From contig DATJUX010000049.1 in assembly GCA_035502095.1 (NCBI GenBank), forward strand, positions 62,001 through 126,000: DNA of 64,000 nt. Reading direction: 5' to 3'. The notes beneath the pieces were generated by a model. It searched no databases. It was not told where the DNA came from and worked only from the letters and a program-made list of their open reading frames with translations. The first letter of the stretch is position 1; the number at the start of each line of letters is the position of its first letter. Below, piece after piece: positions 51,166 to 59,978 of this stretch. The position numbers and the translations under genes are program-made. Origin of the DNA: JAKANT01 sp035502095 (GTDB lineage: Bacteria; Pseudomonadota; Gammaproteobacteria; Burkholderiales; Burkholderiaceae_F).

Positions 51166-52257
51166 TTAAGCGGGCTGCGCTGACAGCGCGCTGACGGCGC
51201 GCGCGGTGCGCGCGTGCATTTCCGGCTGCCGCTCGAGCAGCAGCGAATCGCCGAACTCGTGCGTCCGGTAGGCGTTGCGCTCGAGCGTCTCGCTGACCCG
51301 CACAAGCCAGGCGCGACTCGCGAACGCATGCAACAGCTCGTAGTGGCTGCTGCCGGGCTCATGGGTCCCGGTGACGATGGCATCGACGACGCGCAGCCGC
51401 GTGCCCGGTCCGATGCGCTGGGTCGCGGTGCCCGGTCCAGCCCGCAGCGGCCGGCCGAGCGAGGCGGCGTGTTCGAGGGCACGCACGACGGTGGTTCCGA
51501 GCGCCACGACGCGACCACAGTTTGCCCGCGCGCGCTCGATCGCGTCGACGGTCGATTGCGGCAGCAGGTACGGCTCGTCGAACGGCAGGCGGGCGTCGAG
51601 TTGGGTGTCGCCCGTCGAGGAGATGCCCGCCGCGTGCGTCAGCGTGGCGAACCCGATCCGCCGCGCGGCGAGCTCATTGACCAGCGTCCAGTCGAGGAGG
51701 AAGCCCGCCGATGGCGGCTCGAAGGCGACCGGCACGGACGCGACGCGGGTCCAGACGTCCCACAACGCGAGCGGTTTGCCGACATGCGCGTACTGGATCG
51801 GCCTGCCGTGACGCGCGATGCCCGCCCGGATCGCGTCCGGCGTGCCGGCGATTTGCAGTGCGACGAGGCGCGGATGTCCGAGCAACCGTCGAACGGTGGC
51901 ACGCAGCGGCCCGATGGCCAACTCGTCGCCGGGCGACAGCCGAGGCGGCAGCGGCCGATCCTCGGTCCGCGTGCGATAGTCCCCCGCGCCGAAAACGAGC
52001 GCGTCGAATTCGGAGACCGCATCGGCCGCGATGGAGCGGCGGCCGGCGAGGCGGATCTCGATCTCCGCACCGGTGCGCAGGTGCTGTCCGCGCAGGCTCG
52101 CCGGCAGCGTTGCCGCGTCGTTCGCGACCAGCAGGTCGCCCGGACACAGCACGCGCGCCAGGTCTTGGCGCGCCACATGGCGCAGCCGGCGGCGCGCGTC
52201 GGCCACGAGCAGGCGCGCGTCAGGCGGGCGTTGGCTCGGCGTGCTCGCGGGCAGCAC
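51166..52257 (-). CDS. QueA-like SAM:tRNA ribosyltransferase-isomerase paralogue, 363 aa
   Basis: The protein shares the QueA layout: DLLVANDAATLPASLRG, the central PIQYAHVGKPLALWDVWTRVA, then GFLLDWTLVNELAARRIGFATLTHAAGIS and TVDAIERARANCGRVVALGTTVVRALE, with GTHEPGSSHYELLHAF near the end. QueA moves the ribosyl moiety of SAM to preQ1 in tRNA. This shorter, divergent version may be a paralogue with another role; classical queA genes are usually followed by tgt, which is absent here. The start overlaps the SDR 3' end by 38 bp. Confidence 0.85.
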   Translation of the reverse strand: MLPASTPSQRPPDARLLVADARRRLRHVARQDLARVLCPGDLLVANDAATLPASLRGQHLRTGAEIEIRLAGRRSIAADAVSEFDALVFGAGDYRTRTEDRPLPPRLSPGDELAIGPLRATVRRLLGHPRLVALQIAGTPDAIRAGIARHGRPIQYAHVGKPLALWDVWTRVASVPVAFEPPSAGFLLDWTLVNELAARRIGFATLTHAAGISSTGDTQLDARLPFDEPYLLPQSTVDAIERARANCGRVVALGTTVVRALEHAASLGRPLRAGPGTATQRIGPGTRLRVVDAIVTGTHEPGSSHYELLHAFASRAWLVRVSETLERNAYRTHEFGDSLLLERQPEMHARTARAVSALSAQPA

Positions 52258-52963
52258 GGGCCACCTCCTCGGCGCGAAGCTGGATGAGGTCGACGATCTC
52301 GCGCGCCGCGTCCGCGGGAAGCTTCAGACTCGCGCGGTCGGCATCCGGGACCGCCGCGGCATGCAGCGGCGTGTCCATGTCACCCGGGTCGACCCCGATC
52401 ACGCGCACGCCATGCGCGCGGAGTTCCTCGTCCCAGATGCGGCTCAGGTGAGCCAGCGCTGCCTTGCTCGCGCCGTAGGCGCCCCACCGCGCGTACGCGC
52501 CGACGGCGGCGTCGCTGACGACGTTGACGACCAGCGCCGGCCGGCCCGCGCGCGCTGCCGCGGCGAGCGCACCCAGCAACGCCTTGGTGAGCCGGAAAGG
52601 CCCGATCAGGTTCGTCTCCAGGGCCGCCTGCAGGTCTTCGCACTCGGTATCCGCGAGCAGCGCGAGCGGCACCGGTCCGAGCGTCGAGGCATTGTTGACC
52701 AGCACGTCGAGTCCGCCCAGTGCGCCGGTGATCTGCAGCGCGATAGGATGGATGTCTTCCTTGCGACCGACGTCGCCCGCGATGCCATGCGTGCCCGCGA
52801 CCGTACGCGCGACCTCGGCGACCCGCGCGGCGTGGCGCGCGACGAAAGCGATCGCGGCGCCGCGCGCGGCCAGCGTCTCGACCAGCGCCAATCCGAGTCC
52901 CGACGTGCCGCCAGTGATCGCGACCTTGAGGTCGCGCAGTGCACTGTGTTGCTTCGGTTCCAT
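52220..52963 (-). CDS. Short-chain dehydrogenase/reductase, 247 aa
   Basis: Classical SDR: TGGTSGLGLALVETLAARG (cofactor loop), LVNNAS, and the catalytic Ser-Tyr-Lys triad as VVNVVSDAAVG with YGASK. The start is the ATG at 52963, with the family N-terminus KVAITGGTSGLG near residue 13. Substrate unknown. It is divergent from the XRE-cupin gene across 162 bp and overlaps the QueA-like gene at the 3' end, so the two are probably translated from one mRNA. Confidence 0.93.
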   Translation of the reverse strand: MEPKQHSALRDLKVAITGGTSGLGLALVETLAARGAAIAFVARHAARVAEVARTVAGTHGIAGDVGRKEDIHPIALQITGALGGLDVLVNNASTLGPVPLALLADTECEDLQAALETNLIGPFRLTKALLGALAAAARAGRPALVVNVVSDAAVGAYARWGAYGASKAALAHLSRIWDEELRAHGVRVIGVDPGDMDTPLHAAAVPDADRASLKLPADAAREIVDLIQLRAEEVARAAREHAEPTPA

Positions 52964-53125
52964 GCGTCTTCTCCCGATGAGGCCGCAGCGCCCCTCTCGT
53001 GACCGGGGAGCGGGATGGCTGCGACGCGAACATAGAAGCGACGCTGCGGGTCCCCGCGCCCGCTGTCCACCCGATTGGCGAAAGGTCAAGCGGGTGGACC
53101 GGCGACACGGCACAATCCGTCGGCC

Positions 53126-53701
53126 ATGAAGGCGAATGCCGATTCCCGCACCGCGGAGCACCTCGCGCGCAATCTCGCGAGCCTGCGCCACGCGCGTTCG
53201 CTCACGCAGGAAGCCCTGGCCAAGGCGGCAGCCGTCCCGCGTTCGACTATCGCCAACCTGGAGTCGGGCGAAGGCAATCCCTCGCTGGCAGTGCTGGTGA
53301 AGGTGGCTGGTGCGCTGTCAGTTCCGATCGACGAGTTGCTGGGCGCACCGCGTGCCAAGGTGCGGCGCTGGCCCGCCGAGGAAGTCGCCTCACGCACGAA
53401 GGGACGTGGAGTATCGATCCGCGCGCTGGTTCCGGAACCGGTGCCCGACGAAGTGATGGAGGTGATGGACTTCGCGCCCGGCGCCGTGATGGGCGGCACG
53501 CCGCACCTGCCGGGCACGCGCGAGTACTTCACCTGCCTGGAGGGCCAGGTCAATCTGTCGGTCGCGGGCGAGCGCTACCGGCTGGACGAAGGCGACGTGC
53601 TCGCCTTCCCGGGCAATCTCCCGCACGGCTACCAGAACGCCGACCCGGCCAGGCCCGCGCGCGGGATTTCCGTCGTGGTCCTCGCGAAGGCCGGCGTCTG
53701 A
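53126..53701 (+). CDS. XRE-family regulator with C-terminal cupin domain, 191 aa
   Basis: An N-terminal HTH (SLTQEALAKAAAVPRSTIAN, then ESGEGNPSLAVLVKVAGAL) and a C-terminal cupin (about 90-185) with LPGTREYFTCLEGQVNLSV and DEGDVLAFPGNLPHGYQNAD. These HTH-cupin regulators sense small metabolites through the cupin barrel. The start at 53126 is preferred over 53075. Its TGA overlaps the likely CTG start of the hydrolase gene (CTGA), and it is divergent from the SDR/QueA-like pair, which it may control. Confidence 0.93.
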   Translation: MKANADSRTAEHLARNLASLRHARSLTQEALAKAAAVPRSTIANLESGEGNPSLAVLVKVAGALSVPIDELLGAPRAKVRRWPAEEVASRTKGRGVSIRALVPEPVPDEVMEVMDFAPGAVMGGTPHLPGTREYFTCLEGQVNLSVAGERYRLDEGDVLAFPGNLPHGYQNADPARPARGISVVVLAKAGV

Positions 53702-54549
53702 AAACGAAGCGCGCAGCGGTCGCGCGGTGCGTGCTCGCGGCCTGGTTCATCGCTCTCGCCGCGATGAATGCGGCGGCCGAGGCGACGCTGCAGGAAGTGC
53801 GCGGCGCGCACCTCTACACGCAAACCTTCGGCAGCGGTGCGCCGATCGTTTTCCTGCACGGCGGCATGAGCCATTTCGACGCCACGTTCGCGCAGCAGCG
53901 CGAGTACTTCGCCGCGTTCCGGCTGGTGATCGGCATCGACCAGCGCGGCCACGGCCACAGCCCGGACACCGGCCAGCCCTATTCCTACCGCGAGATGGCC
54001 GAAGACACGGCCGCGCTGATCGAAAAGCTCGCGCTCGGACCGGTCGACGTGGTCGGACACAGCGACGGCGGCGACGTCGCGCTGCTTCTTGCGCGCCATC
54101 ACCCGCGCCTGGTGCGCCGGGTCGCGGTCTCCGGCGCCAACCTGCGCGCGCCGCACCCGCCCGCCGAACTCGCGCGGCGTGCCGCCATGTCTCCCGAGCA
54201 GATCGCCGCGCGGCTGGCGCCGTTCCGCGCCGACTACGTCAAGGTCTCGCCCGACGGGCCCGACCATTGGGCCGTGTTCGCCGCAAAGTCGTGGCGCCTG
54301 TGGCTCACTCCGGTGGTCATCGGGCCCGCCGACCTCGCGGCGATCGAGGCGCCGGTGCTCGTGATCGCGGGCGATCACGATCTGGTGCCGCTCGAGGAGG
54401 CCGTCGAACTCTATCGCGGCGTCGCACGCGGCCAGCTCCTGATCCTGCCCGGCACCGGGCATGCGACGTTCCAGGAGCGGGCCGAACTCGTGAACGCCAC
54501 GATCCGCTCGTTCCTGGAGCAGCCGGACGCGAAAATGCGCGCGCCGTAA
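53698..54549 (+). CDS. Secreted alpha/beta hydrolase, 283 aa
   Basis: The core starts IVFLHGGMSHFDATF, the nucleophile motif is GHSDGG (Ser in VVGHSDGGDVALLL), the acid lies in IAGDHDLVPLEE and the His in LPGTGHATFQE, giving a complete triad. From the CTG at 53698 the protein has a textbook signal peptide: KTKRAAVARCVLAAWFIALA. That codon forms a CTGA overlap with the upstream stop. The GTG at 53731 and ATG at 53764 would remove the positive n-region. The enzyme probably hydrolyses an ester or lactone in the periplasm. I chose 53698; the alternatives are listed because CTG is rare. Confidence 0.88.
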   Translation: MKTKRAAVARCVLAAWFIALAAMNAAAEATLQEVRGAHLYTQTFGSGAPIVFLHGGMSHFDATFAQQREYFAAFRLVIGIDQRGHGHSPDTGQPYSYREMAEDTAALIEKLALGPVDVVGHSDGGDVALLLARHHPRLVRRVAVSGANLRAPHPPAELARRAAMSPEQIAARLAPFRADYVKVSPDGPDHWAVFAAKSWRLWLTPVVIGPADLAAIEAPVLVIAGDHDLVPLEEAVELYRGVARGQLLILPGTGHATFQERAELVNATIRSFLEQPDAKMRAP

Positions 54550-54693
54550 AGCACGCGTCCGCGCGGCGTCGCCCGGGCGCGACGCACCGCCGCCCGGGTC
54601 GCGGGGGCGGTGCACCCGTGCGCTAGCATCGATCCGTCTCCGTCGTGAACGCGTGAAGGCGCTGGCCTGAAGAAGCCGGAAAGGGAGGGGTGT

Positions 54694-55905
54694 GTGCGGG
54701 CACGGATCCAGTCGATCATCGATGCATTCAGTTCGGGTACCGATGTCCCTTTCGAGGTCCGGTTTCCCGACGGCGAGCGCTTTCGCAGCGGCAATGGGGA
54801 AGCGGTCTTCACGCTCGTTTTCAAGACCCGCGGTGCCGTGTTCGACACCGTGACGCGCGGTTACATGGGACTGATCGAGAGCTACTTCGACCAGACCGTC
54901 GACCTGATCGGCGATTTCAACGCCGCGGTCGCGGCCGGGATGGCCGGCAAGCTCGATCGCTCTTTGAACCCGCTCATCAAGTTCGAGAACCGGCTGCACG
55001 AGATGCGGTTCTCTAACCGCACGATCGCGCAGGCCAAGGCGAACGCGCGCGCGCACTACGGGCTGGGCGAGGCCTTCTACCGGCTCTGGCTCGACGATCC
55101 CTACAAGATGTACACCTGCGCGTACTGGAAGGAAGGCACGCGCACGCTCGAGGAGGCGCAGCAGAACAAGATCGATCACGTCTGCCGCAAGATCGGCCTG
55201 ACCGCGAATGATCGTTACATCGACATCGGCTGCGGCTTCGGCGGGTTCATGTTCCGCGCCTGGGAGAAGCTCGGTGCCTGCGGGGTGGGCCTCAACACCA
55301 CCACCGAGCAGGTGACATGGTTGCGCGAGGAGATCGGCCGGCGCGCGCTCGGCGACAAGCTTTCGGTGCGGGAGGCCGATTTTCGCGAGGTCGACCGCCA
55401 ATACGACAAGGTCGTTTCCATCGGCGTGCTCGAACACGCCGGCCGCGACCAGCTGGCCGAGGTGGTGAAGGCGCACGCCGATTTCCTCAAGCCCGGCGGG
55501 CTCGGCATGTTGCACTACATCGGCCACGTCGGTGAGCACGAGACGGAGCTTTTCATCCGCAAGCACGTGTTCCCCGGCGGATGGATCCCGAGCCTTTCCA
55601 CCTGCATCGCCGAGATGGAGCGGTGCGGGCTCGAAATCGTCGATATCGAGAACCTGCGCCGCCACTACGCGCTGACGCTGGACGCCTGGACCGAGCGTTT
55701 CGAGCGGCGCTGGGACGAGATCCATGCGCTCGACCCCAAGCGCTTCGACGAGCGCTTTCGCCGCATCTGGCGCATGTATCTCGTCGGCTGCGCCGAGATG
55801 TTCCGCTCGCCGGCGGGCTACACGCACCTGTTCCAGATCGTCTACAGCAAGGGCAATATCACCAAGAACAACTACCCGATGAGCCGCGCGTTCATTTATG
55901 CCTGA
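54694..55905 (+). CDS. Cyclopropane-fatty-acid-synthase-like methyltransferase, 403 aa
   Basis: Full-length member of the CFA-synthase/UfaA1 methyltransferase family. YIDIGCGFGGFMFRAWEKLG holds the SAM-binding motif, DPYKMYTCAYWKEG the family hallmark, and RKHVFPGGWIPSLSTCIAEM follows. It transfers a methyl from SAM to an unsaturated phospholipid acyl chain. The start is GTG at 54694 with an AGGGAGGGG ribosome-binding sequence. It overlaps the following FAD-oxidoreductase gene by 8 bp. In actinobacteria the same pairing (TmsB/UfaA1 with TmsA) makes 10-methyl-branched fatty acids, so I infer that product over a plain cyclopropane. Confidence 0.9.
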   Translation: MRARIQSIIDAFSSGTDVPFEVRFPDGERFRSGNGEAVFTLVFKTRGAVFDTVTRGYMGLIESYFDQTVDLIGDFNAAVAAGMAGKLDRSLNPLIKFENRLHEMRFSNRTIAQAKANARAHYGLGEAFYRLWLDDPYKMYTCAYWKEGTRTLEEAQQNKIDHVCRKIGLTANDRYIDIGCGFGGFMFRAWEKLGACGVGLNTTTEQVTWLREEIGRRALGDKLSVREADFREVDRQYDKVVSIGVLEHAGRDQLAEVVKAHADFLKPGGLGMLHYIGHVGEHETELFIRKHVFPGGWIPSLSTCIAEMERCGLEIVDIENLRRHYALTLDAWTERFERRWDEIHALDPKRFDERFRRIWRMYLVGCAEMFRSPAGYTHLFQIVYSKGNITKNNYPMSRAFIYA

Positions 55906-57247
55906 TGGAAGGGCCGCCTACGTCGCGCGCCGGGATGCCCTGGCGGCCGCGACGCGCTCGCAAGGCAACGGCGGACCGCTCGGCCTGGCCAAGGACACGT
56001 CCAACCTGTTTCGCGATCGCAGCGAAGGCTCCAAGCAGCGCCTCGACCTGCACGAGTTCCGTCATGTGATCGAGGTCGACCCGCGGCAGGGTTGGGTCGA
56101 TGCCGAAGGACTCTGCAGCTACGAGGACCTGGTGGCCGCCACGCTGCCGCACGGCGTGATGCCGGCGGTCGTGCCCCAGCTGAAGACCATCACCATCGGC
56201 GGCGCGGCCGCCGGAGTCGGCATCGAGGCAACGTCGTTCCGGCATGGCCTGGTGCACGACACGCTGCTCGAGATGGACGTGCTGCTTCCGCACGGCGAGG
56301 TCGTCACCTGCACGCCGCAAAACGAGCGCCGCGATCTCTTCTTCGGCTTCCCCAATTCCTACGGCACGCTCGGGTACGCGCTGCGGCTGCGCGCGCGCAC
56401 GCTCGCGGTCAAGCCGTACGTGCGGGTCGAGCACGAGCCGATGCACGATGCACCGCGGTTCTTCGAACTGCTTGCGCAGCGTTGCGCCGGACCGGCCGAT
56501 TTCGTCGACGGCGTGGTGTTCAACGCCGACCAGTACGTCCTGAACACCGGTCACTTCGTCGATCAGGCGCCGTGGCAAAGCGACTACACGTACGAGAACA
56601 TCTACTACAAGTCGCTGCTGGAAAGGGAAGTCGACTACCTGACCGCGCACGACTACATCTGGCGCTGGGATACCGACTGGTTCTGGTGCTCGAAGAACCT
56701 GTTCGCGCAGAACCCGGTGGTGCGCCGCCTGCTCGGGCGCGAACGCCTCAACTCGCGCACGTACACGCGCGTGATGCGCTTCAACTCGAAATGGGGGTTC
56801 ACGCGCGCGCTGTCACGGCTGCGCGGGCGCCACCCCGAGTCGGTGATCCAGGACGTCGACATCCCGATCGCACGGGCGCCGGACTTCCTCGCGTTCTTCA
56901 TGCGCGAAGTCGGCGTGCTGCCGATCTGGATCTGTCCGATCGGGCCGGCCCAGCACGAATCCCGTTTCCCGCTTTATCCACTGCAAGGCCATGGGCTGTA
57001 CGTCAACTTCGGCTTCTGGGACGTGGTCGAGTCCACGACCGCGTACGAACCGGGCCACTTCAACCGCATGATCGAACAGAAGGTGCTCGAACTGGGTGGC
57101 ATCAAGTCGCTGTACTCGGATTGTTACTTCGATCGCGAGACCTTCGCGCGTGCGTACGCCATCGACGAGTACCGGGTGCTGAAGGACAAGTACGACCCGC
57201 AGCACCGCACGCTCGACCTGTACGAGAAGTGCGTGCTGCGCGCCTGA
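55898..57247 (+). CDS. FAD-binding oxidoreductase paired with the methyltransferase (TmsA-like), 449 aa
   Basis: FAD-binding type 4 (DHCR24-like) flavoprotein: LDLHEFRHVIEVDPRQGWVDAEG, VVPQLKTITIGGAAAGVGIE and GLVHDTLLEMDVLLPHGEV are characteristic. The C-terminal half carries WRWDTDWFWCSKNL, SKWGFTRAL and GFWDVVESTT. In the actinobacterial pair this enzyme reduces the 10-methylene intermediate to a 10-methyl chain with NADPH. The 8-bp overlap with the methyltransferase suggests the same pathway here. A strong terminator lies 24 bp after the stop. Confidence 0.9.
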   Translation: MPDGRAAYVARRDALAAATRSQGNGGPLGLAKDTSNLFRDRSEGSKQRLDLHEFRHVIEVDPRQGWVDAEGLCSYEDLVAATLPHGVMPAVVPQLKTITIGGAAAGVGIEATSFRHGLVHDTLLEMDVLLPHGEVVTCTPQNERRDLFFGFPNSYGTLGYALRLRARTLAVKPYVRVEHEPMHDAPRFFELLAQRCAGPADFVDGVVFNADQYVLNTGHFVDQAPWQSDYTYENIYYKSLLEREVDYLTAHDYIWRWDTDWFWCSKNLFAQNPVVRRLLGRERLNSRTYTRVMRFNSKWGFTRALSRLRGRHPESVIQDVDIPIARAPDFLAFFMREVGVLPIWICPIGPAQHESRFPLYPLQGHGLYVNFGFWDVVESTTAYEPGHFNRMIEQKVLELGGIKSLYSDCYFDRETFARAYAIDEYRVLKDKYDPQHRTLDLYEKCVLRA

Positions 57248-57270
57248 ATCCGGCGCGACAGCCCACAAGA

Positions 57271-57298
57271 GGAAAACGGGCCGAATGGCCCGTTTTCC
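57271..57298. terminator. Strong bidirectional terminator hairpin
   Basis: 12-bp perfect arms GGAAAACGGGCC and GGCCCGTTTTCC around GAAT, with A/T-rich ends that act as T-tracts on both strands. It lies between the convergent FAD-oxidoreductase and Bax1 genes and should end both transcripts. Confidence 0.9.
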
Positions 57299-57321
57299 TT
57301 TCCTCGTCGCGCGGCGCGCGC

Positions 57322-58017
57322 TCAGTTGCGCGAACCGCCGAAGATGCCAAGCAGCGCCAGCAGGCTCTGGAACACGTTGTAGAGACTCAGATACACGCTC
57401 AGCGTGGCGCTGATGTAGTTGGTTTCCTCGCCGTCCTGGACGCGCTTGAGGTCGTGCAGGATGAAGGCGGAGAAGATGCCGATCGCCAGCACGATGAGCG
57501 TGAGCATCAGCGCGCTCGACTGGATGAAGAAGTTGGCGATGCCGGCCACTATCAGCATGACGGCGCCGATGAACAGCCACTTGCCCATCGTCGACAGGTC
57601 GCGCTTGACCACCGTCGAGGCGAAGGCCATGCCGAAGAAGATCGCTCCGGTGCCACCGAACGCCAGCATGATCAGGGTGCCGCCGTTGGCAAGGCCCAGC
57701 ACTGCGCCCACCAGGCGCGAGAGCATGAGACCCATGAAGAAGGTGAAGCCGAGCAGGACCGGAACACCGGCGGCGGAGTTCTTCAGCCGCTCGATAGCGA
57801 AGATGAAACCGAAGGCGCCCGCGAAGAAGACGATCAGGCTCATGCCGGGCGTCAGGGCGCGCCCGAAGCCGCTCGCGACACCGATCCACGATCCCAGCAC
57901 GGTCGGGATCATCGACAGGGCAAGCAGCCAATAGGTGTTGCGCAGCACTCGATTGCGCTGCTGCGCAATCGCGTCGGTGCCCGCGTAGTTCGCAGGGGTT
58001 TGATAGCTCTCGGCCAT
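57322..58017 (-). CDS. Bax inhibitor-1/YccA-family membrane protein, 231 aa
   Basis: Seven hydrophobic segments. NTYWLLALSMIPTVLGSWIG opens the first, GVPVLLGFTFFMGLMLSRLV and GGTLIMLAFGGTGAIFFGMA follow, and FSAFILHDLKRVQDGEETNY with ATLSVYLSLYNVFQSLLALL gives the conserved acidic C-terminal motif. Homologues include E. coli YccA, which modulates FtsH, and YbhL. GGAG lies 6 nt upstream of the ATG at 58017. It is monocistronic, converging with the fatty-acid pair and ending at the shared terminator. Confidence 0.94.
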   Translation of the reverse strand: MAESYQTPANYAGTDAIAQQRNRVLRNTYWLLALSMIPTVLGSWIGVASGFGRALTPGMSLIVFFAGAFGFIFAIERLKNSAAGVPVLLGFTFFMGLMLSRLVGAVLGLANGGTLIMLAFGGTGAIFFGMAFASTVVKRDLSTMGKWLFIGAVMLIVAGIANFFIQSSALMLTLIVLAIGIFSAFILHDLKRVQDGEETNYISATLSVYLSLYNVFQSLLALLGIFGGSRN

Positions 58018-58194
58018 GGTCACTCCGAAAAAAAACCGCTTGGTCAGACTGGAAAACTTGGATTGTAGTTCCAGCCCGCCCCACCCGGGAAAACGCGCAA
58101 TCTCTGGCGCCTTGCGCCCGGCACAAGCCCAGCGCACGTCCGGGCTCACGCCCGGCATACCCGGAGCGGGCATGGGGGCATGGCTGTGGACCGC

Positions 58195-58208
58195 TTGACC
58201 TGCATCAA
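58195..58208 (+). promoter_or_regulatory. FNR/DNR-type box upstream of nnrS
   Basis: TTGACCTGCATCAA matches the FNR/Anr/Dnr consensus TTGAT-N4-ATCAA at nine of ten conserved positions. It is 106 bp upstream of the nnrS ATG; with a class II layout the start site would be about 58243, consistent with an AT-richer GATAGCA near 58229. NnrS in other bacteria is under NnrR, an FNR-family nitric-oxide regulator. Confidence 0.65.
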
Positions 58209-58313
58209 CGCGAGCCGCCGGTACGCCGATAGCATCGATTCGCAGCAGGCCTCAAGTCGCAGTCGCAGCCAGGCGCAGCAACCGCGGTGTGAGCCTGCTT
58301 TCCCGTCGCCACC

Positions 58314-59516
58314 ATGACGCCTCAGACCCTTCGCGGGCTCGACCAGCCGCCGCGCGCGGCCGCGCATAGGCCCGCATTCGGTCTCTGGCGTCTCGGTTTC
58401 CGGCCCTTCTATCTGCTTGCCAGCGCCTTCGCGGCCATCTCGATCGCGCTCTGGGCGCTCCAGTTCGCCGGCTTGATCCGGCGCCCGTACCTGGCTGGAC
58501 CGCTGTGGCACGCGCACGAGATGCTGTTCGGCTTCGGCCTCGCCGTGCTCGTCGGGTTCCTGTTCACGGCCGGCCGCAACTGGACCGGCAGGCCAACGCC
58601 GACCGGCGGCACGCTGATGGCCCTCGCCGCGCTTTGGCTGGCGGGCCGCATCCTCGTCCTCACCCCGTTCGGCTGGGCGGCGGCGATCGCAGGGACCGCG
58701 TTTCCGTTCGCGGCTGCAGTGGCGTTGGCAATTCCCTTCTTCGCGGCCGGCGTCCGGCGCAACTACTTCTTCGTCGGTCTCCTGGTCTTGCTGGGCGTGG
58801 CGGATTTCGTCTTCCACCTGGTCCGGTTGCAGGTGCTCGAGCTGCCTGCGCGACTCGGCATCCAGGTCGGACTCGACGTCCTGCTCTTCATCATGGCGGT
58901 CATGGGCGGACGCGTGATTCCGATGTTCACCAACAACGGCATCCCGGGCGTGCGGGCGCGGCGCGATGCGCGCCTGGAAAGATTGGCGCTCGGGTCGGTG
59001 CTGGCGGTGCTGCTCGCGGATCTGCTGCAACAGAGCGGCGCGGTCTTCGCGGCGTTGCTCGGCGTCGCGGCCGTGGCGCATCTCCTGCGCCTCGCGCTAT
59101 GGCAGCCATGGCGGACCGCGCGGGTGCCGCTCGTGTGGATCCTGCACGCCGCCTATGCCTGGATCGGCGTGCACTTCGCATTGCGTGCCTTGTCCGAGCT
59201 CGGCTGGCTCGGCAGTTCCGTGCCGGCCCACGCGCTGACGGTCGGTGCGATCGGCGGACTGACGATCGGCATGATGACGCGCACGGCGCGCGGGCACACC
59301 GGCCAGCCGCTGCGCGCGGACCGGTACGACATCGCTTCGTACGTGCTGGTGCTCGCCGCGGCCCTGGTGCGTGTCGTCGTGCCGGTGTTGACGCCGCAAT
59401 TGCACGTGGACGCTGTGCTCGTCTCCGCGGCGTTCTGGTCCGCCGGCTACGCCATCTACGCCATGCGCTACTGGCCGCTGCTCACTCGCGCGCGCCTCGA
59501 CGGGCAGCCGGGCTAG
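58314..59516 (+). CDS. nnrS: NnrS-family membrane protein, 400 aa
   Basis: Twelve hydrophobic segments in a haem/copper membrane protein. WRLGFRPFYLLASAFAAISI, GPLWHAHEMLFGFGLAVLVGF and MGGRVIPMFTNNGIPG are diagnostic, and GLTIGMMTRTARGHTG follows. NnrS is linked to nitric oxide resistance and denitrification, and its conserved His residues (HAHE) may bind metal. An FNR-type box lies upstream. The SirB2 gene follows by 4 bp, so the two are co-transcribed. Confidence 0.94.
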   Translation: MTPQTLRGLDQPPRAAAHRPAFGLWRLGFRPFYLLASAFAAISIALWALQFAGLIRRPYLAGPLWHAHEMLFGFGLAVLVGFLFTAGRNWTGRPTPTGGTLMALAALWLAGRILVLTPFGWAAAIAGTAFPFAAAVALAIPFFAAGVRRNYFFVGLLVLLGVADFVFHLVRLQVLELPARLGIQVGLDVLLFIMAVMGGRVIPMFTNNGIPGVRARRDARLERLALGSVLAVLLADLLQQSGAVFAALLGVAAVAHLLRLALWQPWRTARVPLVWILHAAYAWIGVHFALRALSELGWLGSSVPAHALTVGAIGGLTIGMMTRTARGHTGQPLRADRYDIASYVLVLAAALVRVVVPVLTPQLHVDAVLVSAAFWSAGYAIYAMRYWPLLTRARLDGQPG

Positions 59517-59520
59517 CGCG

Positions 59521-59913
59521 ATGGACTACGCGACGGTGAAGGTCGTCCACCAGGGCGCGGCGGCAGTGTCGTTCGCCGGATTCTTCGCGCGCGGGGTCGG
59601 TGCGCTGCGTGACGCGGCGTGGGTGCGGGGACGCGCCGCCCGCACGCTGCCGCACGTCGTCGACACGGTGTTGCTCGCCTCCGCGATCGCCCTCGCGTGG
59701 ATGCTCGGGCTGTCACCGCTGGCCGCGCCGTGGCTGCTCGCCAAGATCGCCGGCCTCGTGCTCTACATCGGCCTCGGCATGCTCGCACTCAAGCCCGGAC
59801 GGTCCGCGCCGATTCGCAGCGCGGCATTCGGCGCCGCATTGATCACTTTCCTCTACATCGTCTCGGTCGCGATCACCAAGGACCCGGCCGGATTGATTGC
59901 GTGGCTGCGCTGA
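59521..59913 (+). CDS. SirB2-family membrane protein, 130 aa
   Basis: Four hydrophobic segments: VHQGAAAVSFAGFFARGVGAL, VVDTVLLASAIALAWMLG, LLAKIAGLVLYIGLGMLALK and a C-terminal helix. This is the whole SirB2 family pattern. The name comes from an invasion-gene regulator, but most members have unknown membrane function; in beta-proteobacteria it often follows nnrS or respiratory genes. It starts 4 bp after nnrS. Confidence 0.9.
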   Translation: MDYATVKVVHQGAAAVSFAGFFARGVGALRDAAWVRGRAARTLPHVVDTVLLASAIALAWMLGLSPLAAPWLLAKIAGLVLYIGLGMLALKPGRSAPIRSAAFGAALITFLYIVSVAITKDPAGLIAWLR

Positions 59914-59978
59914 TCGATCGGGTGCGTCGAGCCTGCCGCACCTGACCCGTCCCGAGCGCCGCGCTTAGACTGCGCGGC

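Noticed and set aside
52985..53010. CCCCTCTCGTGACCGGGGAGCGG as a further family-1 palindrome
   Set aside because: Only short, imperfect arms; it may be a decayed copy but is not convincing.
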